Source of the DNA: Tetrahymena elliotti 4EA
Lineage: Eukaryota > Ciliophora > Oligohymenophorea > Hymenostomatida > Tetrahymenidae
Length of the DNA stretch: 49,777 nt
Direction of reading: 5' to 3'
Assembly (NCBI GenBank): GCA_000231825.2
Contig: JH720295.1
Coordinates: forward strand, 314,721 to 364,497
The notes beneath the pieces are model-generated. The model ran no database searches. It had not been told where the DNA came from and worked only from the letters and a program-made list of their open reading frames with translations. The position numbers were made by a program, and so were the translations under genes. Position 1 is the stretch's first letter. Each line of letters opens with the position of its first letter. Below, one piece after another: positions 37,230-47,940 of this stretch.

Positions 37230-37842
37230 TTTTTTTAGTTTATCAATTAATTAATTAATTTATTCATTCCATAAAAAGAATGAAAAAAATAACCCAAATA
37301 TTGAGAGAGTAAGTATTTTTAATATTTTTCTTAAAATATTTATTATTTTATGAAAATAGAAAATCGTAAATTGTAAGAAGAGGAAAGATTATGAGTTATA
37401 TTAATTTTATAACTAAAAATATCAATAGTAATTAATTAAATGAGAAGAAGGAGAGGGAGAAATTAATTATTAAAAAATAAAAATAAAGATGTTCTTAGGA
37501 TTAGCTTTCATCAATTAAAATATACAGATACATATTAGTGTCAGTGATTATTAAGACTAGATAAAATTCAAAGATGAATAAACAAAAAAAAAGCGAAAGA
37601 AATAAGTGTTTTAACTGAAAAAAAAGAAATATTAAATAAAAATAATGATAAACCCAAAAAAATTATTTTTTTTCTATTTTTTTATTTTCATTTTCTCTTT
37701 TAAAACTATGAATTTCTCATTAAATAAATAAATTAAAAAAGTACTTATTTTGTTTAATTTGACAAGGACTACATAAAACATAAAATAATACTTACTATTT
37801 TAAGTAAAAAAATTAAGAAAAATAAAATAGTTAAATAAATTG
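37230..37842. repeat. LRR-unit spacer, first copy of a long duplicated spacer
   Basis: Positions about 37520-37800 match about 38805-39050 (interrupted there by a foldback element) and more weakly 42590-42780. Shared text includes GAAATATTAAATAAAAATAA, CATTTTCTCTTTT, CTATGAATTTCT and ACATAAAACATAAAATAATA. No gene is present. This copy preserves the empty target site of the foldback element at 37777-37784. Confidence 0.65.
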
Positions 37843-38121
37843 TCAGAAATACTTTTAAAACAAAACTAATCTTTTTATTTTAGAAATTTTGTTTAGAAAT
37901 TTTTATTTGTTATGTTTCGTTTAAATTCCAACACTATTAAGTGATTTTAATTATGAAATAGCTTAAATAAAGTTTAACATTATTTAATCATCACTGAAAT
38001 TGCTTATTTAAACTTTCATCAATTAGGTTCTACATTTTATTACTTGTCATAGCTCATTCACAAATGGTCTGGTTTTAGAATTTAAATCACCAAATGCAAT
38101 TTTCTTTTTTGCTAAATCCAT
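37843..38121 (-). pseudogene. LRR gene unit 6, reduced to both ends
   Basis: A 279-nt remnant in which the first nine codons (MDLAKKKIA) are fused directly to the last quarter of an LRR gene (DLNSKTRPFVNEL, and then the usual C-terminal block). About 1.07 kb of LRR sequence has been deleted. The deletion happens to preserve frame, but a TGA replaces the Cys codon of the sister motif ELCQVIK, so only 24 codons remain open. The final landmark KRLVLF is still recognisable. It lies 225 bp downstream of an intact 5S rRNA gene on the same strand. Confidence 0.75.
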
Positions 38122-38340
38122 TTTTATTTTCTTTTTAGTTTAATTAATTAATTTCTTCATTCCATAAAAAAGGATCAAAAAAGAAGATTTGATATTCTTT
38201 ATAAGTGATTTGAAATCCCAAAATACCAATTCAACAAATCTAAAAAAAAAGAAATTTCAATTTTTATAAATTTAAAATATTCAAAAAAAGTTCAATTTAT
38301 TCTTGATTTTGTCACAATAAAATAAATAATTTAATGTATT

Positions 38341-38346
38341 AAAAAA
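38341..38346 (-). terminator. RNA polymerase III terminator of 5S gene 1
   Basis: Six consecutive A on the plus strand are six T on the transcript strand, directly after the ACAACC 3' end of the 5S gene. This is the usual Pol III stop signal. Confidence 0.8.
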
Positions 38347-38465
38347 GGTTGTCGACACTGGAACTTCCCAAGCGGTCCCCCACCTTAGTACTAACCCAGC
38401 CTTAAGGTGCTTAACTTCGGAGTTCGAATGGGATCCGGTGTTTTCACATTAGTATGGCCGACAAC
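38346..38465 (-). rRNA. 5S ribosomal RNA gene 1 (variant)
   Basis: About 120 nt on the minus strand, starting GTTGTCGGCCATACTAATGT and ending GTGTCGACAACC. It contains the conserved core CCCATTCGAACTCCGAAGTT, GGTTAGTACTAAGG and GGGGGACCGCTTGGGAA, that is the internal control region used by TFIIIA. The 5' and 3' ends pair to form helix I. It differs from the second copy at several positions. In helix II the strand AATGTG faces CACCTT, which leaves one U-C mismatch where the other copy has a G-C pair, while a neighbouring G-U wobble becomes U-A. It may be a working variant or an early pseudogene. Confidence 0.93.
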
Positions 38466-39316
38466 AAAAATAATACAACAAAAAGTAAAGATAGATTTAT
38501 ATAAAAAACAGAAAAAGTCAATGAATTTTTTATAAAAGATACTATTTTGTTTTTCTTTCCAAAAAAGATTGATAAATTATATCTTGAATTAATATTCTTA
38601 ATTCATAATTTCAATTTAAAGATGCAAACATTTAATATAATAAACAATAAATATTTTTCTTTTAGATTAAATATTTAGAATCTACTAAAAAATACCTTAA
38701 TTTGATTTTTTTGATCATACAATTCAGAAATAGAAAAAAAAAGTGATTGAATACTGATTAGTTTTCAACAATTAAAAAAGTAATATAAAGATTTTACATA
38801 TCAGTGTCAGCTGTTATTAAGGCTAGATAAAACTCTGAGATGAATAAACATAAAAAAAGTGAAAGAAATATGTGCTTTAATTGTAAAAAAAGAAATATTA
38901 AATAAAAATAACTATTAACCCAAAAAATAATTTTTTTATTTTTATTTTCATTTTCTCTTTTCTCACTATGAATTTCTAATTTATATAAATAAATAAATTA
39001 AAAAATACTTATTTTGTTTAATTTTACAAGAACTACATAAAAAATAAAGGTTAAAGTTTATTAATTATAAATATGGTGACAAATTAAATTTTTAGGAAAT
39101 GGTTACAAATTTGTTATTTAGGTATTTTCGTAATTAATAAATTACTCACCATATTCCTAATTATTAAAATACTCTCCCTATCCTAAATAATAAATTAGTA
39201 ACCATATTCTAAAAATTAAATTTGTCACCATATTCCTAATTATTAATCTCATACCAAGATAAAATAATACTTACTATTTAAAGTATAAAATATAGAAAAA
39301 TAAAATAATTAAATTG
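38466..39316. repeat. spacer 5' of 5S gene 1 and 3' of LRR unit 7, second copy of the duplicated spacer
   Basis: No gene. About 38805-39050 repeats 37520-37800 with moderate divergence (for example AGTGTCAG, TTATTAAG-CTAGATAAAA and GAAATATTAAATAAAAATAA). It is split by the 207-bp foldback element at 39050-39256. Confidence 0.65.
39050..39256. mobile_element. foldback element (MITE-like) with 8-bp target duplication
   Basis: 207 bp with inverted repeats of about 65 bp at the two ends. Both arms, read inward, contain ATATGGTGACAAATT, a TTTTTAG block, ATGGTTAC-AATTT and TTATTTAGG. The element begins GGT and ends ACC. It is flanked by AAAATAAA (39042-39049) and AAGATAAA (39257-39264). The sister spacer at 37777-37784 has a single AACATAAA with no insert, so each flank differs from the empty site by one base. 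An 8-bp duplication is the size made by hAT transposases, and a hAT relic lies 6 kb away. The element has no coding capacity. Confidence 0.75.
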
Positions 39317-40654
39317 TCAGAAACTATTTTAAAACAAAACTAATCTTTTTATTTTATAAATTTTGTTTAAAAATTTTTATTCGTTCTGTTAAGATAAAAT
39401 TCCAACAGAATTAAGCGATTTTAATTATGAAATATCTTAAATAAATTTTAAAGTTATTTCATCATCACAGAAATCACTAATTTCAATTTTAATCAATTTA
39501 GTTCTACCTTTTATTACTTGACACATCTCATTCATAAATGGTCTAGTTTTAGATTTTACATCACCAAAATAAATTGCTAGTTATTTTAAGTTTGATAAAA
39601 AGCTCAGATCCCTATTAAAAAGTTACAAATTTTCATATGATAGGTTGCAGTAATGAGATAAAAGCACTTCAAGTATCTAGATAGATTGGTTATGAGTTAT
39701 TAAACTTCCAAAAGGACCTTTCTCAAGTTGATACATTTTATCTAAGAGAAGATAAATTTCATTTAAAGAAGCAAGTTGGAATAAGCTTTAACCTAGATTT
39801 TGAAGGTCTTTTATTGATTCATTATCTCTTAAGTCTAAGTAAAAGTATTTAAGATTCTAAAAATTTTTCAAACTATTTGCCAATTAATTAACTGCTTTTT
39901 AAGTTATTTCACATAAAAAATAATCTAAATAAAGATACTCTAGTAGTAAAGCGTTTGAAATACTTTCATTAATTGAGATCATTTATTGTTCTTCTAATAT
40001 GCAATATCCACCTAAGGTTAAGGATAGATTTCTTAAATTAGTTAATTTTGCAAGGGTTTATGGGAAACCTTCAATCCTATCAATATTTCTTAAACAAAGG
40101 TTTAATTTTTATAGATTTAAATGTTTTTGCAAACAGCTTGAAATTTAAAATAAAGGTAACTAAGTTATTTAATCTTTCCATCCAAATTGTAAATCTAAAC
40201 TTTTGAGATCTTTTATTTAGGAAATAAAGTAACATATTTATGTGATATGCTTATAATCTAATTATTGAACATTGTATAAATCTAATGCTAAACTTTTTAA
40301 ATGAAACTTATTCTGTAGACAAAGGACCATTTCTAAAATTGAATCTTTTGTTAAATAGTCACAGGTTCTAAAAATCAATTTTAATTTAATTAAATTATTT
40401 AATTGCTAAATAAACTCTTTCAAATTTATCAATTCTTTTATTCTTGAATTCTCACTGCAGTCAATACATAAATTTTTCAAATTTTAGAAGTCTTCAACTC
40501 TATTTAAAGAACCAGAAAAATCCCATTACTCTGAATTCAATTCCTTTTAAAAAAAAGTAAATTTGTAAGCCTAAGATATTTGTTCTTGAGGGATATTAGA
40601 TATTTCTTTGCAACTTTAAATTTATAAAGCAATTTTATTTTTTGTTTAATCCAT
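39317..40654 (-). CDS. leucine-rich-repeat protein, unit 7
   Basis: 445 aa, the shortest intact member, with all codons checked. It starts MDQTKNKIALQIQSCKEISN and belongs to a subgroup with units 9 and 11 that share MDQTKNKI, an Arg-rich C-terminal segment and an ELMSTLSQ-type stretch replacing the sequence after GPFGSLITHN. The C-terminal tail is KRLVLFQNSF, where the Ser-Asp of other units is replaced by TAA-encoded Gln and Asn. Its 3' spacer contains the foldback element and its 5' flank runs into the rearranged junction with unit 8. Probably a cytoplasmic binding scaffold like its sisters; no catalytic motif is visible. Confidence 0.82.
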
Positions 40655-40916
40655 TTATATTTTCTTTTTAATTTAATTAATTAATTTCTTTTGTCAATAA
40701 AATACTAACAAAAAGAATATCCCATGTAGAAAAAGAACTGATATAATTAATTAAAAATTTGTTTGATATCATTTTTAGGTAAATAATAGGTCTAGCACAT
40801 CTGGAAAACATCAGAAAATGTTGGGGGGTAAAAATGATTTTCACATAAAAAATTATCAGGGGGTAAAAATGATCAGTTTTACTGCTTTTATTTTTTGTTA
40901 GATTATTAGTGGAAGT
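40655..40916. other. rearranged junction between units 7 and 8 with G-rich direct repeats
   Basis: To about 40770 this is the normal 5' flank of an LRR unit. From there to about 41020 the sequence matches no other spacer. It contains two copies of GGGGGTAAAAATGAT (40824-40838 and 40859-40873), 35 bp apart. The usual 3' flank and C-terminal coding end of unit 8 are absent, so the segment looks like filler at a deletion joint. Confidence 0.6.
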
Positions 40917-41981
40917 TCAACCTTTGTAGATTACTTTGTTCGATCTTTATTTATTCCATTTTTTAATATTTTTATATGAATTTCGAAATTCTTAGTTTTA
41001 CTTTTTCTTACTCTAATTTCCAAATGGACCTTTCTCAAGTTAATATAATGAAGCCAAATGAAGGTAAATTTCATTTAAAGAAGTCAGTTGGTATAAATTT
41101 TAGCCTAAAAGATGAAGGTCTTTAACTGATTCATCATCATTTAAGTCAAAGTAAAAGTATTTAAGATTCTAAAAATTTATCAAACTATTTGCTAATTCGT
41201 TTACTGCTTCTTGATTCATTTTGTAACATTAACTATAATCTAAAAAAAGATACTCTAGTAATAAAGCGTTTGAAATATTTTTATTAATTGAGATCAATTA
41301 TTTTTCTTCTAGTATATGATATCCGCCTAAAGTTAAGCTTAGATTTCTCAAATTAGTTAGTTTTGCAAGAGTTTATGGAAAACCTTCAATCCTCTAAATA
41401 TTTGTTAAATAATGGAAACATAGATTTAATTTTTATAGATTTAAATGATGTTATAAACAGCTTAAAATTTAAGATAAAGGTAACTGAGTTATTTAATCAT
41501 TCCATCCAAATTGTAAATCTAAACTTTTCAAATCTTTTATTTATGAAATAAAGTAGCATATTTATGTAATATGCTCATCATCTAATTATTGAACATTGTA
41601 TAAATCTAATGCTAAATTTTTTAAATGAAATTTATTATGTAAACAAAGGACTATTTCTAAAATAGATTCTTTTTTCAAATACTTTGAGAATCTAAAATTC
41701 AATTTTAATTTAGTTAAATTATTTAATTGCTAAATAAATTATTTCAAATTCATCAATTCTTTTAACCTTGAATTACTACTATTGGAGCAAATGCATAATT
41801 TTTTCAAATTTTAGAAGTCTTCAACTCTATTTAAAGTATGAGAAAAATCCCATTACTCTGCGTTCAATTCTTTTTAAAAAAAAGTAAATTTATAAGCCTA
41901 AGATATTTGCTCTTGAGGAATATTAGATATTTATTCATAGCTTTAAATTTATACAGCAAAGTTATTTTATTTCTAATCCAT
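40917..41981 (-). CDS. leucine-rich-repeat protein, unit 8, chimeric C-terminus
   Basis: An open frame of 354 aa, fully checked. It starts MDQKQNNFAVQIQSYEQISN and follows the family through the LRR blocks to LEKGPFGN (about residue 320). There the family sequence stops: instead of SLITHNQ and about 125 further residues it continues about 33 residues of new basic sequence (QSKKKQNQEFRNSYKNIKKW...) to a TGA. The new tail comes from the unrelated filler at 40917-41020. The frame stays open across the joint, so a shortened protein could be made. The tail is Lys/Asn-rich and could equally be chance sequence on a dying gene. Confidence 0.65.
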
Positions 41982-42801
41982 ATTTATTTTTTTTTAATTT
42001 AATTAATTTCTTTAGTCAATATCATACAAAAAAAAGAATAAACCAAGTATAAAGAGACGATATCCCAATAAAATAATATAAGATTTAATTTTATTAAAAT
42101 AACTTAATTTATTTTTTTTCAATTAATATTAGAGGTCGAGATGGCTAAAGATTTTGGCTAAAGCTAAAAAACTAAAATGTTTGTTAGCTGACTAATTTTT
42201 CTGCTAAAATTAGAAATATCAATAATAATAATAATTAATTAATTAATAACACTTTTTAAAGAGAAAATTTGCTCTAATGTCATAAACAAGTAAGAAATAT
42301 TTTTACATCTATTTAAAGTAAATGCTGTGATTTTTCCAAAATACTCTTTTATATTAACACTCATTTTTTAAAAATTGATAATTTTCTGAATATCTTATAT
42401 TCGAGTCTATTTATTAAGGAGGGATCCAGTAGTAAGAATTATTATATGGTAGATTGATTGATATTTAAAAGGAAATATATCATATATACCTGTGCGCCAT
42501 ATTTATTGCTCTTTTAATATAATCAATTTTTCAGTCTAGTATTTTTAAAAGAGCAAATAAAGCCAAATCCCATTCAAAAATCTAGTGAATAATATGTGTT
42601 TTGATTATTTTTGTAAAGAAAAAAAACAATATTATAAAATAATGACAAACCAGAGCACCAATCTTATTTTCTCTTTTAAAACTATGAATTTTCTAATTTA
42701 AATAAAAAATTAATTAAAAAGTATTTATTTTGTTTAATTTTACAAGGACAACTTAAAACATAAAATAATACTAATCATTTTAATTATTAAATTAAGAAAA
42801 A
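41982..42801. other. spacer between units 8 and 9
   Basis: About 820 bp with no gene. The part at 42590-42780 is a diverged copy of the spacer that also lies at 37520-37800, including an empty AACATAAA site. The part at 42120-42580 (with GAGGTCGAGATGGCTAAAG and GGAGGGATCCAGTAG) has no match in the window and remains unassigned. Confidence 0.5.
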
Positions 42802-44157
42802 TCAAATCATTAAATTTTCAATAATTAAAACTAATCTTTTTATTTTATAAATTTTGTTTAGTGGTTTATAAAAATTAAGTTCAGTATAAAAACCAACACA
42901 ATTGAGCGATTTTAATTAGGAAATAACTTAAAGAAATTTTAACATTATTCTCTTATCACCGAAATTGTTTACTTAGATTTTAATCAATTTAGTTCTACCT
43001 TTTATTACTTGACACAGTTCATTTACAAATGGTATGGCTTTAGAATTTAAATCACCAAAATAAATTGTTAGCTATTTTAAGTTTGATAAAAAGCTTAGAT
43101 CCCTATTAAAAAGTTACAAATTTTCATATGATAAACTTTTGCAATTAGATAAACGTATATGAAGTATCTAGATAGATTGGTTATGAGTTATTAAACTTCC
43201 AAAAGGACCTTTTTCAAGTTGACATATTGTATCTAAACGAAGACAAATTTCATTTAAAGAAGTAAGTTGGAATAAGTTTTAACCTAGACTTTGAAGGTCT
43301 TTTATTGATTCATTTTCACTTAAGTCTAAGTAAAAGTATTTAAGATTCTTAAAATTTTTCAAACTATTTGCTAATTAATTAACTGCTTTTTAAGTCATTT
43401 ATTCACATTTAAAATAATCTAAACAAAGATGCTCTAGTAATAAAGCATTTGAAATACTTTCATTAATTGAGATCATTTATTGTTCTTCTAATATGTAAAT
43501 TCCACCTAGTTTTAAACTTAAATTTCTTAAATTAGTTAATTTTGCAAGAGTTTATGAAAAACCTTCAATCCTATCAATATTTCTTAAAGAATAGAAACAA
43601 AGGTTTAATTTTTATAGATTTAAATGTTTTTGCAAACAACTTGAAATTTCAGACAAAGACAAATTAGTTATTTCTTCATTCCATCCAAATTGTAAATCTA
43701 AACTATTCAGATCTTTTATTTAAGAAATAAAGTAACATATTTATGTGATATGCTCATCATTTAAGAATACAACATTGAATAAATCTAATGCCAAACTTTT
43801 TAAATCAAATTTATTATGTAAACAAAGGACTATTTACAAAATAGATTCTTAATGCATAAACTCTGAATATCTTATAATCAATTTTAATTTAGTTAAATTA
43901 TTTAATTGCTAAATAAACTATTTCAAATTTATCAATTATTTTATATTTAAATAAAAAATGGAGTAAATGCATAATTTTTTTAAATTTTAGAAGTCTCCAG
44001 CTCTTTATAAAAAATTAGAATCAGTCTCTTCCTCTAAATATTCTTCTTCTAAAAAAAAAGCAAACTTTTTAATCTAAGATATTTATTCTTAAGAAATATT
44101 AAATATTTCTTTAACTTTATAAATTTATAAAGTAATTTGATTTTTTGTTTAATCCAT
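42802..44157 (-). CDS. leucine-rich-repeat protein, unit 9
   Basis: 451 aa, intronless, every codon checked. The head is MDQTKNQITLQIYKVKEIFN. The C-terminus is unusual: KRLVLIIENLMI replaces the family's KRLVLFSDYF because of a small local deletion, and the frame then runs 18 bases past the usual stop to a new TGA. The first variable stretch (about residues 70-80) is also shortened and Ile/Lys-rich. The LRR blocks otherwise match unit 7 closely, for example in GPFGSLITHNQSI. It is upstream of the chimeric unit 8 and downstream of the truncated unit 10. Confidence 0.8.
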
Positions 44158-44635
44158 TTTTATTTTCTTTTTAATTTAATCAATTAATTTCTTTATTCAA
44201 TAAAATATAAACAAAATGAATATTCCCATGTATACAAGAGAGCTGGTATAATTAATTAAAAATTTGTTTGATATCCCAAAATATCCATTTAATAATTTAT
44301 AAAATATTAAATTGTGATTTGAAATATTAAAATAAGTAAATATTTTATTGTATCAAAATAGCTTTAATTTATTTTTTTTCTCAGAAATTTGTTTTTAGTT
44401 TGTACTGAATTGGGGGGCTGCTTAATAAATCCTATTATCAAACCTTTTTTGTTTTTAAAATGAAACAAATATTTTATATTTTAGTCACCAATAAATAAAT
44501 TCTAAATTAAATAAAATAGAACTATTATGAATCATGAATAATTACTTTTCTAATTAAAATAGATCTAAAAAATTAAATTTAAAAAAATGTTATTTCTTCT
44601 AATGAAAAACTGAACATGAATTGGCTACATTAAAA
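44158..44635. other. spacer between unit 9 and truncated unit 10
   Basis: The first 200 bases are the normal 5' flank of an LRR unit. The rest has no gene. A short TTGGGGGGCTGCTTAATAAA segment near 44412 is G-rich against the background, but I could not relate it to 5S or to other spacers. Confidence 0.5.
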
Positions 44636-44940
44636 TTTTGTCAAAAACTATGAGTATCTAAAAATCAATTTTTATTTAATTAAATTATTTAATTGCTAAA
44701 TAAACTTTTCAAAATTATCAATTCTTTTATTCTTAAATTAATATTTGAGTAAATGCATAATTTTTTCAAATTTTAGAAGTCTTCAACTCTTTTTAAAGAA
44801 TTCGAATAGGTCCATTACTCTGAATACAATTCTTCTAAAAAAAAAGTTAATTTTTCAACCTAAGATTTATTCTTGAGAAATATTAAATGTTTCTTCAAAA
44901 TTTTTTATTTTTAAAGCAATTTTATTTTTTGTTTATTCAT
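44636..44940 (-). pseudogene. LRR gene unit 10, N-terminal fragment
   Basis: Only the first ~100 codons remain. The fragment starts ATGAATAAACAAAAAATAAA, which lacks one base compared with the ATGGATTAAACAAAAAATAA of unit 7, so the start is frameshifted. The region RVEDFQNLKKLCIYSN is readable in frame, then another one-base change near 44710 leads to TGA. Homology ends abruptly at about 44636. A degenerate 5S fragment and then an intact 5S gene lie directly upstream. Confidence 0.75.
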
Positions 44941-45251
44941 TTTTGTTTTCTTTTTAATTTAACCAATTAATATTTTTATTCAAAAAAATACAAGCAAAAA
45001 CAACATTCCATGTATAAACATTTATTAAGAGAGATGGTATAATGAATTAAAGATTTATCTGATCTCCCAATAAAATATTAAAATAAATAATGTTTTTATT
45101 TTATTAAAATAACTTTAATTGATTTTTTTTCAGTAGAGATTTATTTTTAATTTTTTAGATCTATTTTAATTAGAAAAATAATTATTCAAACAAAACTCAT
45201 AATAATTTTATTTAATTTAGAATTTATTTATTTGTGACTAAATTTTTCCAC

Positions 45252-45311
45252 ACTCTTGTACACTCAGCTTTAAGGTACTTAACTTCTGAGTTCGAATGGG
45301 ATCTTTCGTTT
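45252..45311 (-). pseudogene. 5S rRNA pseudogene fragment
   Basis: The plus strand retains TTAAGGTACTTAACTTCTGA and GTTCGAATGGGATC, the central third of the 5S gene, with a few substitutions. The 5' third (GTTGTCG...) and 3' third are lost. It is in the same orientation as, and 190 bp from, the intact copy at 45501-45620, so it is the remains of a tandem 5S duplicate. An open frame that begins inside it at 45296 is not a gene. Confidence 0.8.
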
Positions 45312-45495
45312 CAATAATAATTACTTTGCGCTTTTATATGATTAGAAATTTAAGATACCTATCTACATATTTATTACTTATTCATAACAAAACAATTAAA
45401 TTTAACATATTAAATATAATCAGAATAAAAAATTTTTTTTTTAATGAAATTTTTATTAAATATCTTAATAATATCTAAAAGCAATTTAATTTAAT

Positions 45496-45501
45496 AAAAA
45501 A
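45496..45501 (-). terminator. RNA polymerase III terminator of 5S gene 2
   Basis: Six A on the plus strand (six T in the transcript sense) follow immediately after the 3' end of the 5S gene, as in gene 1. Confidence 0.8.
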
Positions 45502-45620
45502 GGTTGTCGACACTGGGACTTCCCAAGCGGTCCCCCACCTTAGTACTAACCCAGCCTTAAGGCGCTTAACTTCGGAGTTCGAATGGGATCCGGTGTTTTC
45601 ACCTTAGTATGGTCGACAAC
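45501..45620 (-). rRNA. 5S ribosomal RNA gene 2
   Basis: About 120 nt on the minus strand, starting GTTGTCGACCATACTAAGGT and ending GTGTCGACAACC. Helix I is fully paired (GTTGTCGAC with GTCGACAAC), and helix II has AAGGTG facing CGCCTT with no mismatch. The internal promoter elements are intact. Apart from the A in GTCGACC, it agrees with the Tetrahymena 5S sequence as I remember it, so it is likelier than gene 1 to be the standard form. It lies between LRR units 10 and 11 on their strand; 5S is transcribed by Pol III, independently of them. Confidence 0.94.
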
Positions 45621-46258
45621 AAAATGAATATTACAAAAAATAAAGATATATTTAGAAATAAAATAGAAAAATGTTTTTTATTTTTGATAAAAAACTCTAT
45701 TTAATTTTTCTTTCAAAAAAGGTTGATCAAAACTTTAAAAATTCATAATTTCAATTTGAAGACGCAAATATTTTTGATCTAATTTATTTACATGAATAAA
45801 TATTTTTAATTTAGATTTAAAATTATTATACTCTTAAAAATAGCTTAACTTCATTTTTTTGAATCTTACAATTTAAAAATTGAAGAAAAAAAAATTGATT
45901 GAGCCCTTCATCTTTTAAAAATGTTTGAAGTTAAAAATTTTAATTTAAGAGATGTGATACATATTCAAAAATAGATAGATATCAGAAAAAAAATTTATAA
46001 TTTGATTTTAATGATGTATATTAATTATTATTTTTGAATAGAAAAAAAGTAAGATTAAAAATAATGATAAACACAAAAAAATATTTTTTCTTCTAATTTT
46101 TTATATTCATTTGGTTTATTAATACTATTAATTGCTGATTTAGTTAAATAAATTCAAAAAGTACATAATTTGTTTTATTTTAATAAAGGCATAAAACATA
46201 AAAGAATAATTACTATTTTAAATTAAGAAAAATAAAATAATTAAAATTATATAAATTG
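45621..46258. other. spacer 5' of 5S gene 2 and 3' of unit 11
   Basis: No gene. It resembles the spacer 5' of 5S gene 1: a TTTTTGATAAAA segment, a CTTTC-AAAAAAG-TTGAT segment and CATAATTTCAATTT appear in the same order in both. This shows that the 5S genes were duplicated with their flanks. Confidence 0.6.
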
Positions 46259-47620
46259 TCAGAAATACTTTGAAAACATTACTAATCTTTTTATTTTATA
46301 AATTTTATTTAGAAATTTTTGTTTGTTCAGTGTCGTTTAAAAGCCAACACAATTAAGTGATTTTAATTATGAAATAGCTTAAATAAATTTTGACATTATT
46401 TCATCATCACCTAAATGTTTTACTTAAATTTTAATCAATTTAGTTCGACCTTTTATTATTTGACACAATTCATTTGTAAATAGTTTAGTTTTAGGATTTA
46501 AATAATTAAAGCGAATTGTTAGTTATTTTAAGTTGTATAAAAAGCAAAGATCACGATTAAAAAGTTACAAATTTTTTAATGATAGATTAGACCAATTAGA
46601 TAAATTAATATCAAGTACCTAGATACATTGGTTATCATTGATTAAAATTCCAAAAGGACCTTTTTCAAGATCATACATTGTATCTAAGCAAAGACCAATT
46701 TCATTTAAAGAAGGAAGTTTGTATAGACTTTAGCCTAAACTTTGAAGGTCTTTTATTGATCCATTATCACTTAAGTTTAAGTTAAACCATTTAAGATTCT
46801 AAAATTTTTTCATACTATTTGCCAATTAATTAACTACATTTTAAGTCATATTGAAACATTTACTAAAATCTAAACAAAGATTCTCTAGAAATAAAGCATT
46901 CGAAATACTTTCATTTATTTAGATTAGTAATTTTTCTTCTAAGGGACATCCACCTAAGTTTAAGAATAGAATTCTTAAATTTTTTAATTTGGCAAGAGTT
47001 TATGGAAAGCCTTCAATACTCCTAATATTTGTTAAACAATAGAAGCAAAGGTATAATTTTTATAAATTTAAATGGCTTTGAAAGCACCTTGAAATTTCAG
47101 ACAAAGATAACTGAGTTATTTCATGGCTTTCTCCAAATTGTAAACTTAAACTTTTCAGATCTTTTATTTAAGAAATAAAGTAGCATATTTATGTAATATG
47201 CTCATCATTTAATTAATCAACATAGAATAAATCTAAGGCTAATCTTTTTAAATGAAATTTATTATGTAAACAAAGGACTATTTCTAAAATAGATTCTTTT
47301 GTTAAACTATCACAGCATCTAAAAATCAATTCTAATGTAGTTAAATTATTTAATTGCTAAATAAACTATTTCAAATTTATCAATTCTTCTATTCTTGAAT
47401 TACTACAAAAGGAGGAGCTAATATATAATTTTTTCAAATTTGAGAAGTCTTGAACTCTATTTAAAGAATTAGAAAAGTCCCCTTAGTTTTCTTACTGTGA
47501 ATACAATTCTTCTAAAAAAAAAGTTAATTTTTCAGTAGAAGATATTTATTCTAGAGGAATATTTGATAATTCTTTCCAGCATTAAATATTTAAAGCAATT
47601 TTATTTTTTGTTTAATCCAT
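46259..47620 (-). CDS. leucine-rich-repeat protein, unit 11
   Basis: 453 aa, the longest intact member, with all codons checked. It starts MDQTKNKIALNI and ends KRLVMFSKYF. It carries a small insertion in the N-terminal variable area (an AAGGAGGAGC stretch near 47405-47420 on the plus strand, giving Ser-Ser-Pro-Phe), and another after the glutamate-rich loop near residue 40. The block usually read GPFGSLITHNQ is here GPFGILINDNQ, a substitution in the most conserved part of the family. A 5S fragment lies 320 bp upstream. Confidence 0.82.
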
Positions 47621-47940
47621 ATTTGAATTTAATTAATTAATTTCTTTAGTAAATAAAATATAAACAAAAAGAATATTTCATGTATAAAAAGAGCAGATAT
47701 AAATAATTAATTAAAGATTTGTTTGATATTCCAAAATATCAATTGAATAGTTAAATTTCAATTTAAAATATTACAAAAAGTAAAAATTTATCAAATTTAA
47801 TTAAAAAAGCTGTAATTTATTTTTAGATTTAATTAAAAAGAAATTAATAATTTATCTATGATCTATAATAATTCATAATATCTATTTCAATTTATATATT
47901 TGTGATTACAAATTTAAATATTTTTTTCATTTTAAAAATA

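Noticed and set aside
44400..44440. G-rich segment near 44412 as another 5S remnant
   Set aside because: Position relative to unit 9 would fit, but no run of matching bases to the 5S gene could be found.
45296..45478. Plus-strand ORF MGSFVSIIITLRF...
   Set aside because: It starts inside a 5S pseudogene fragment and has no other support.
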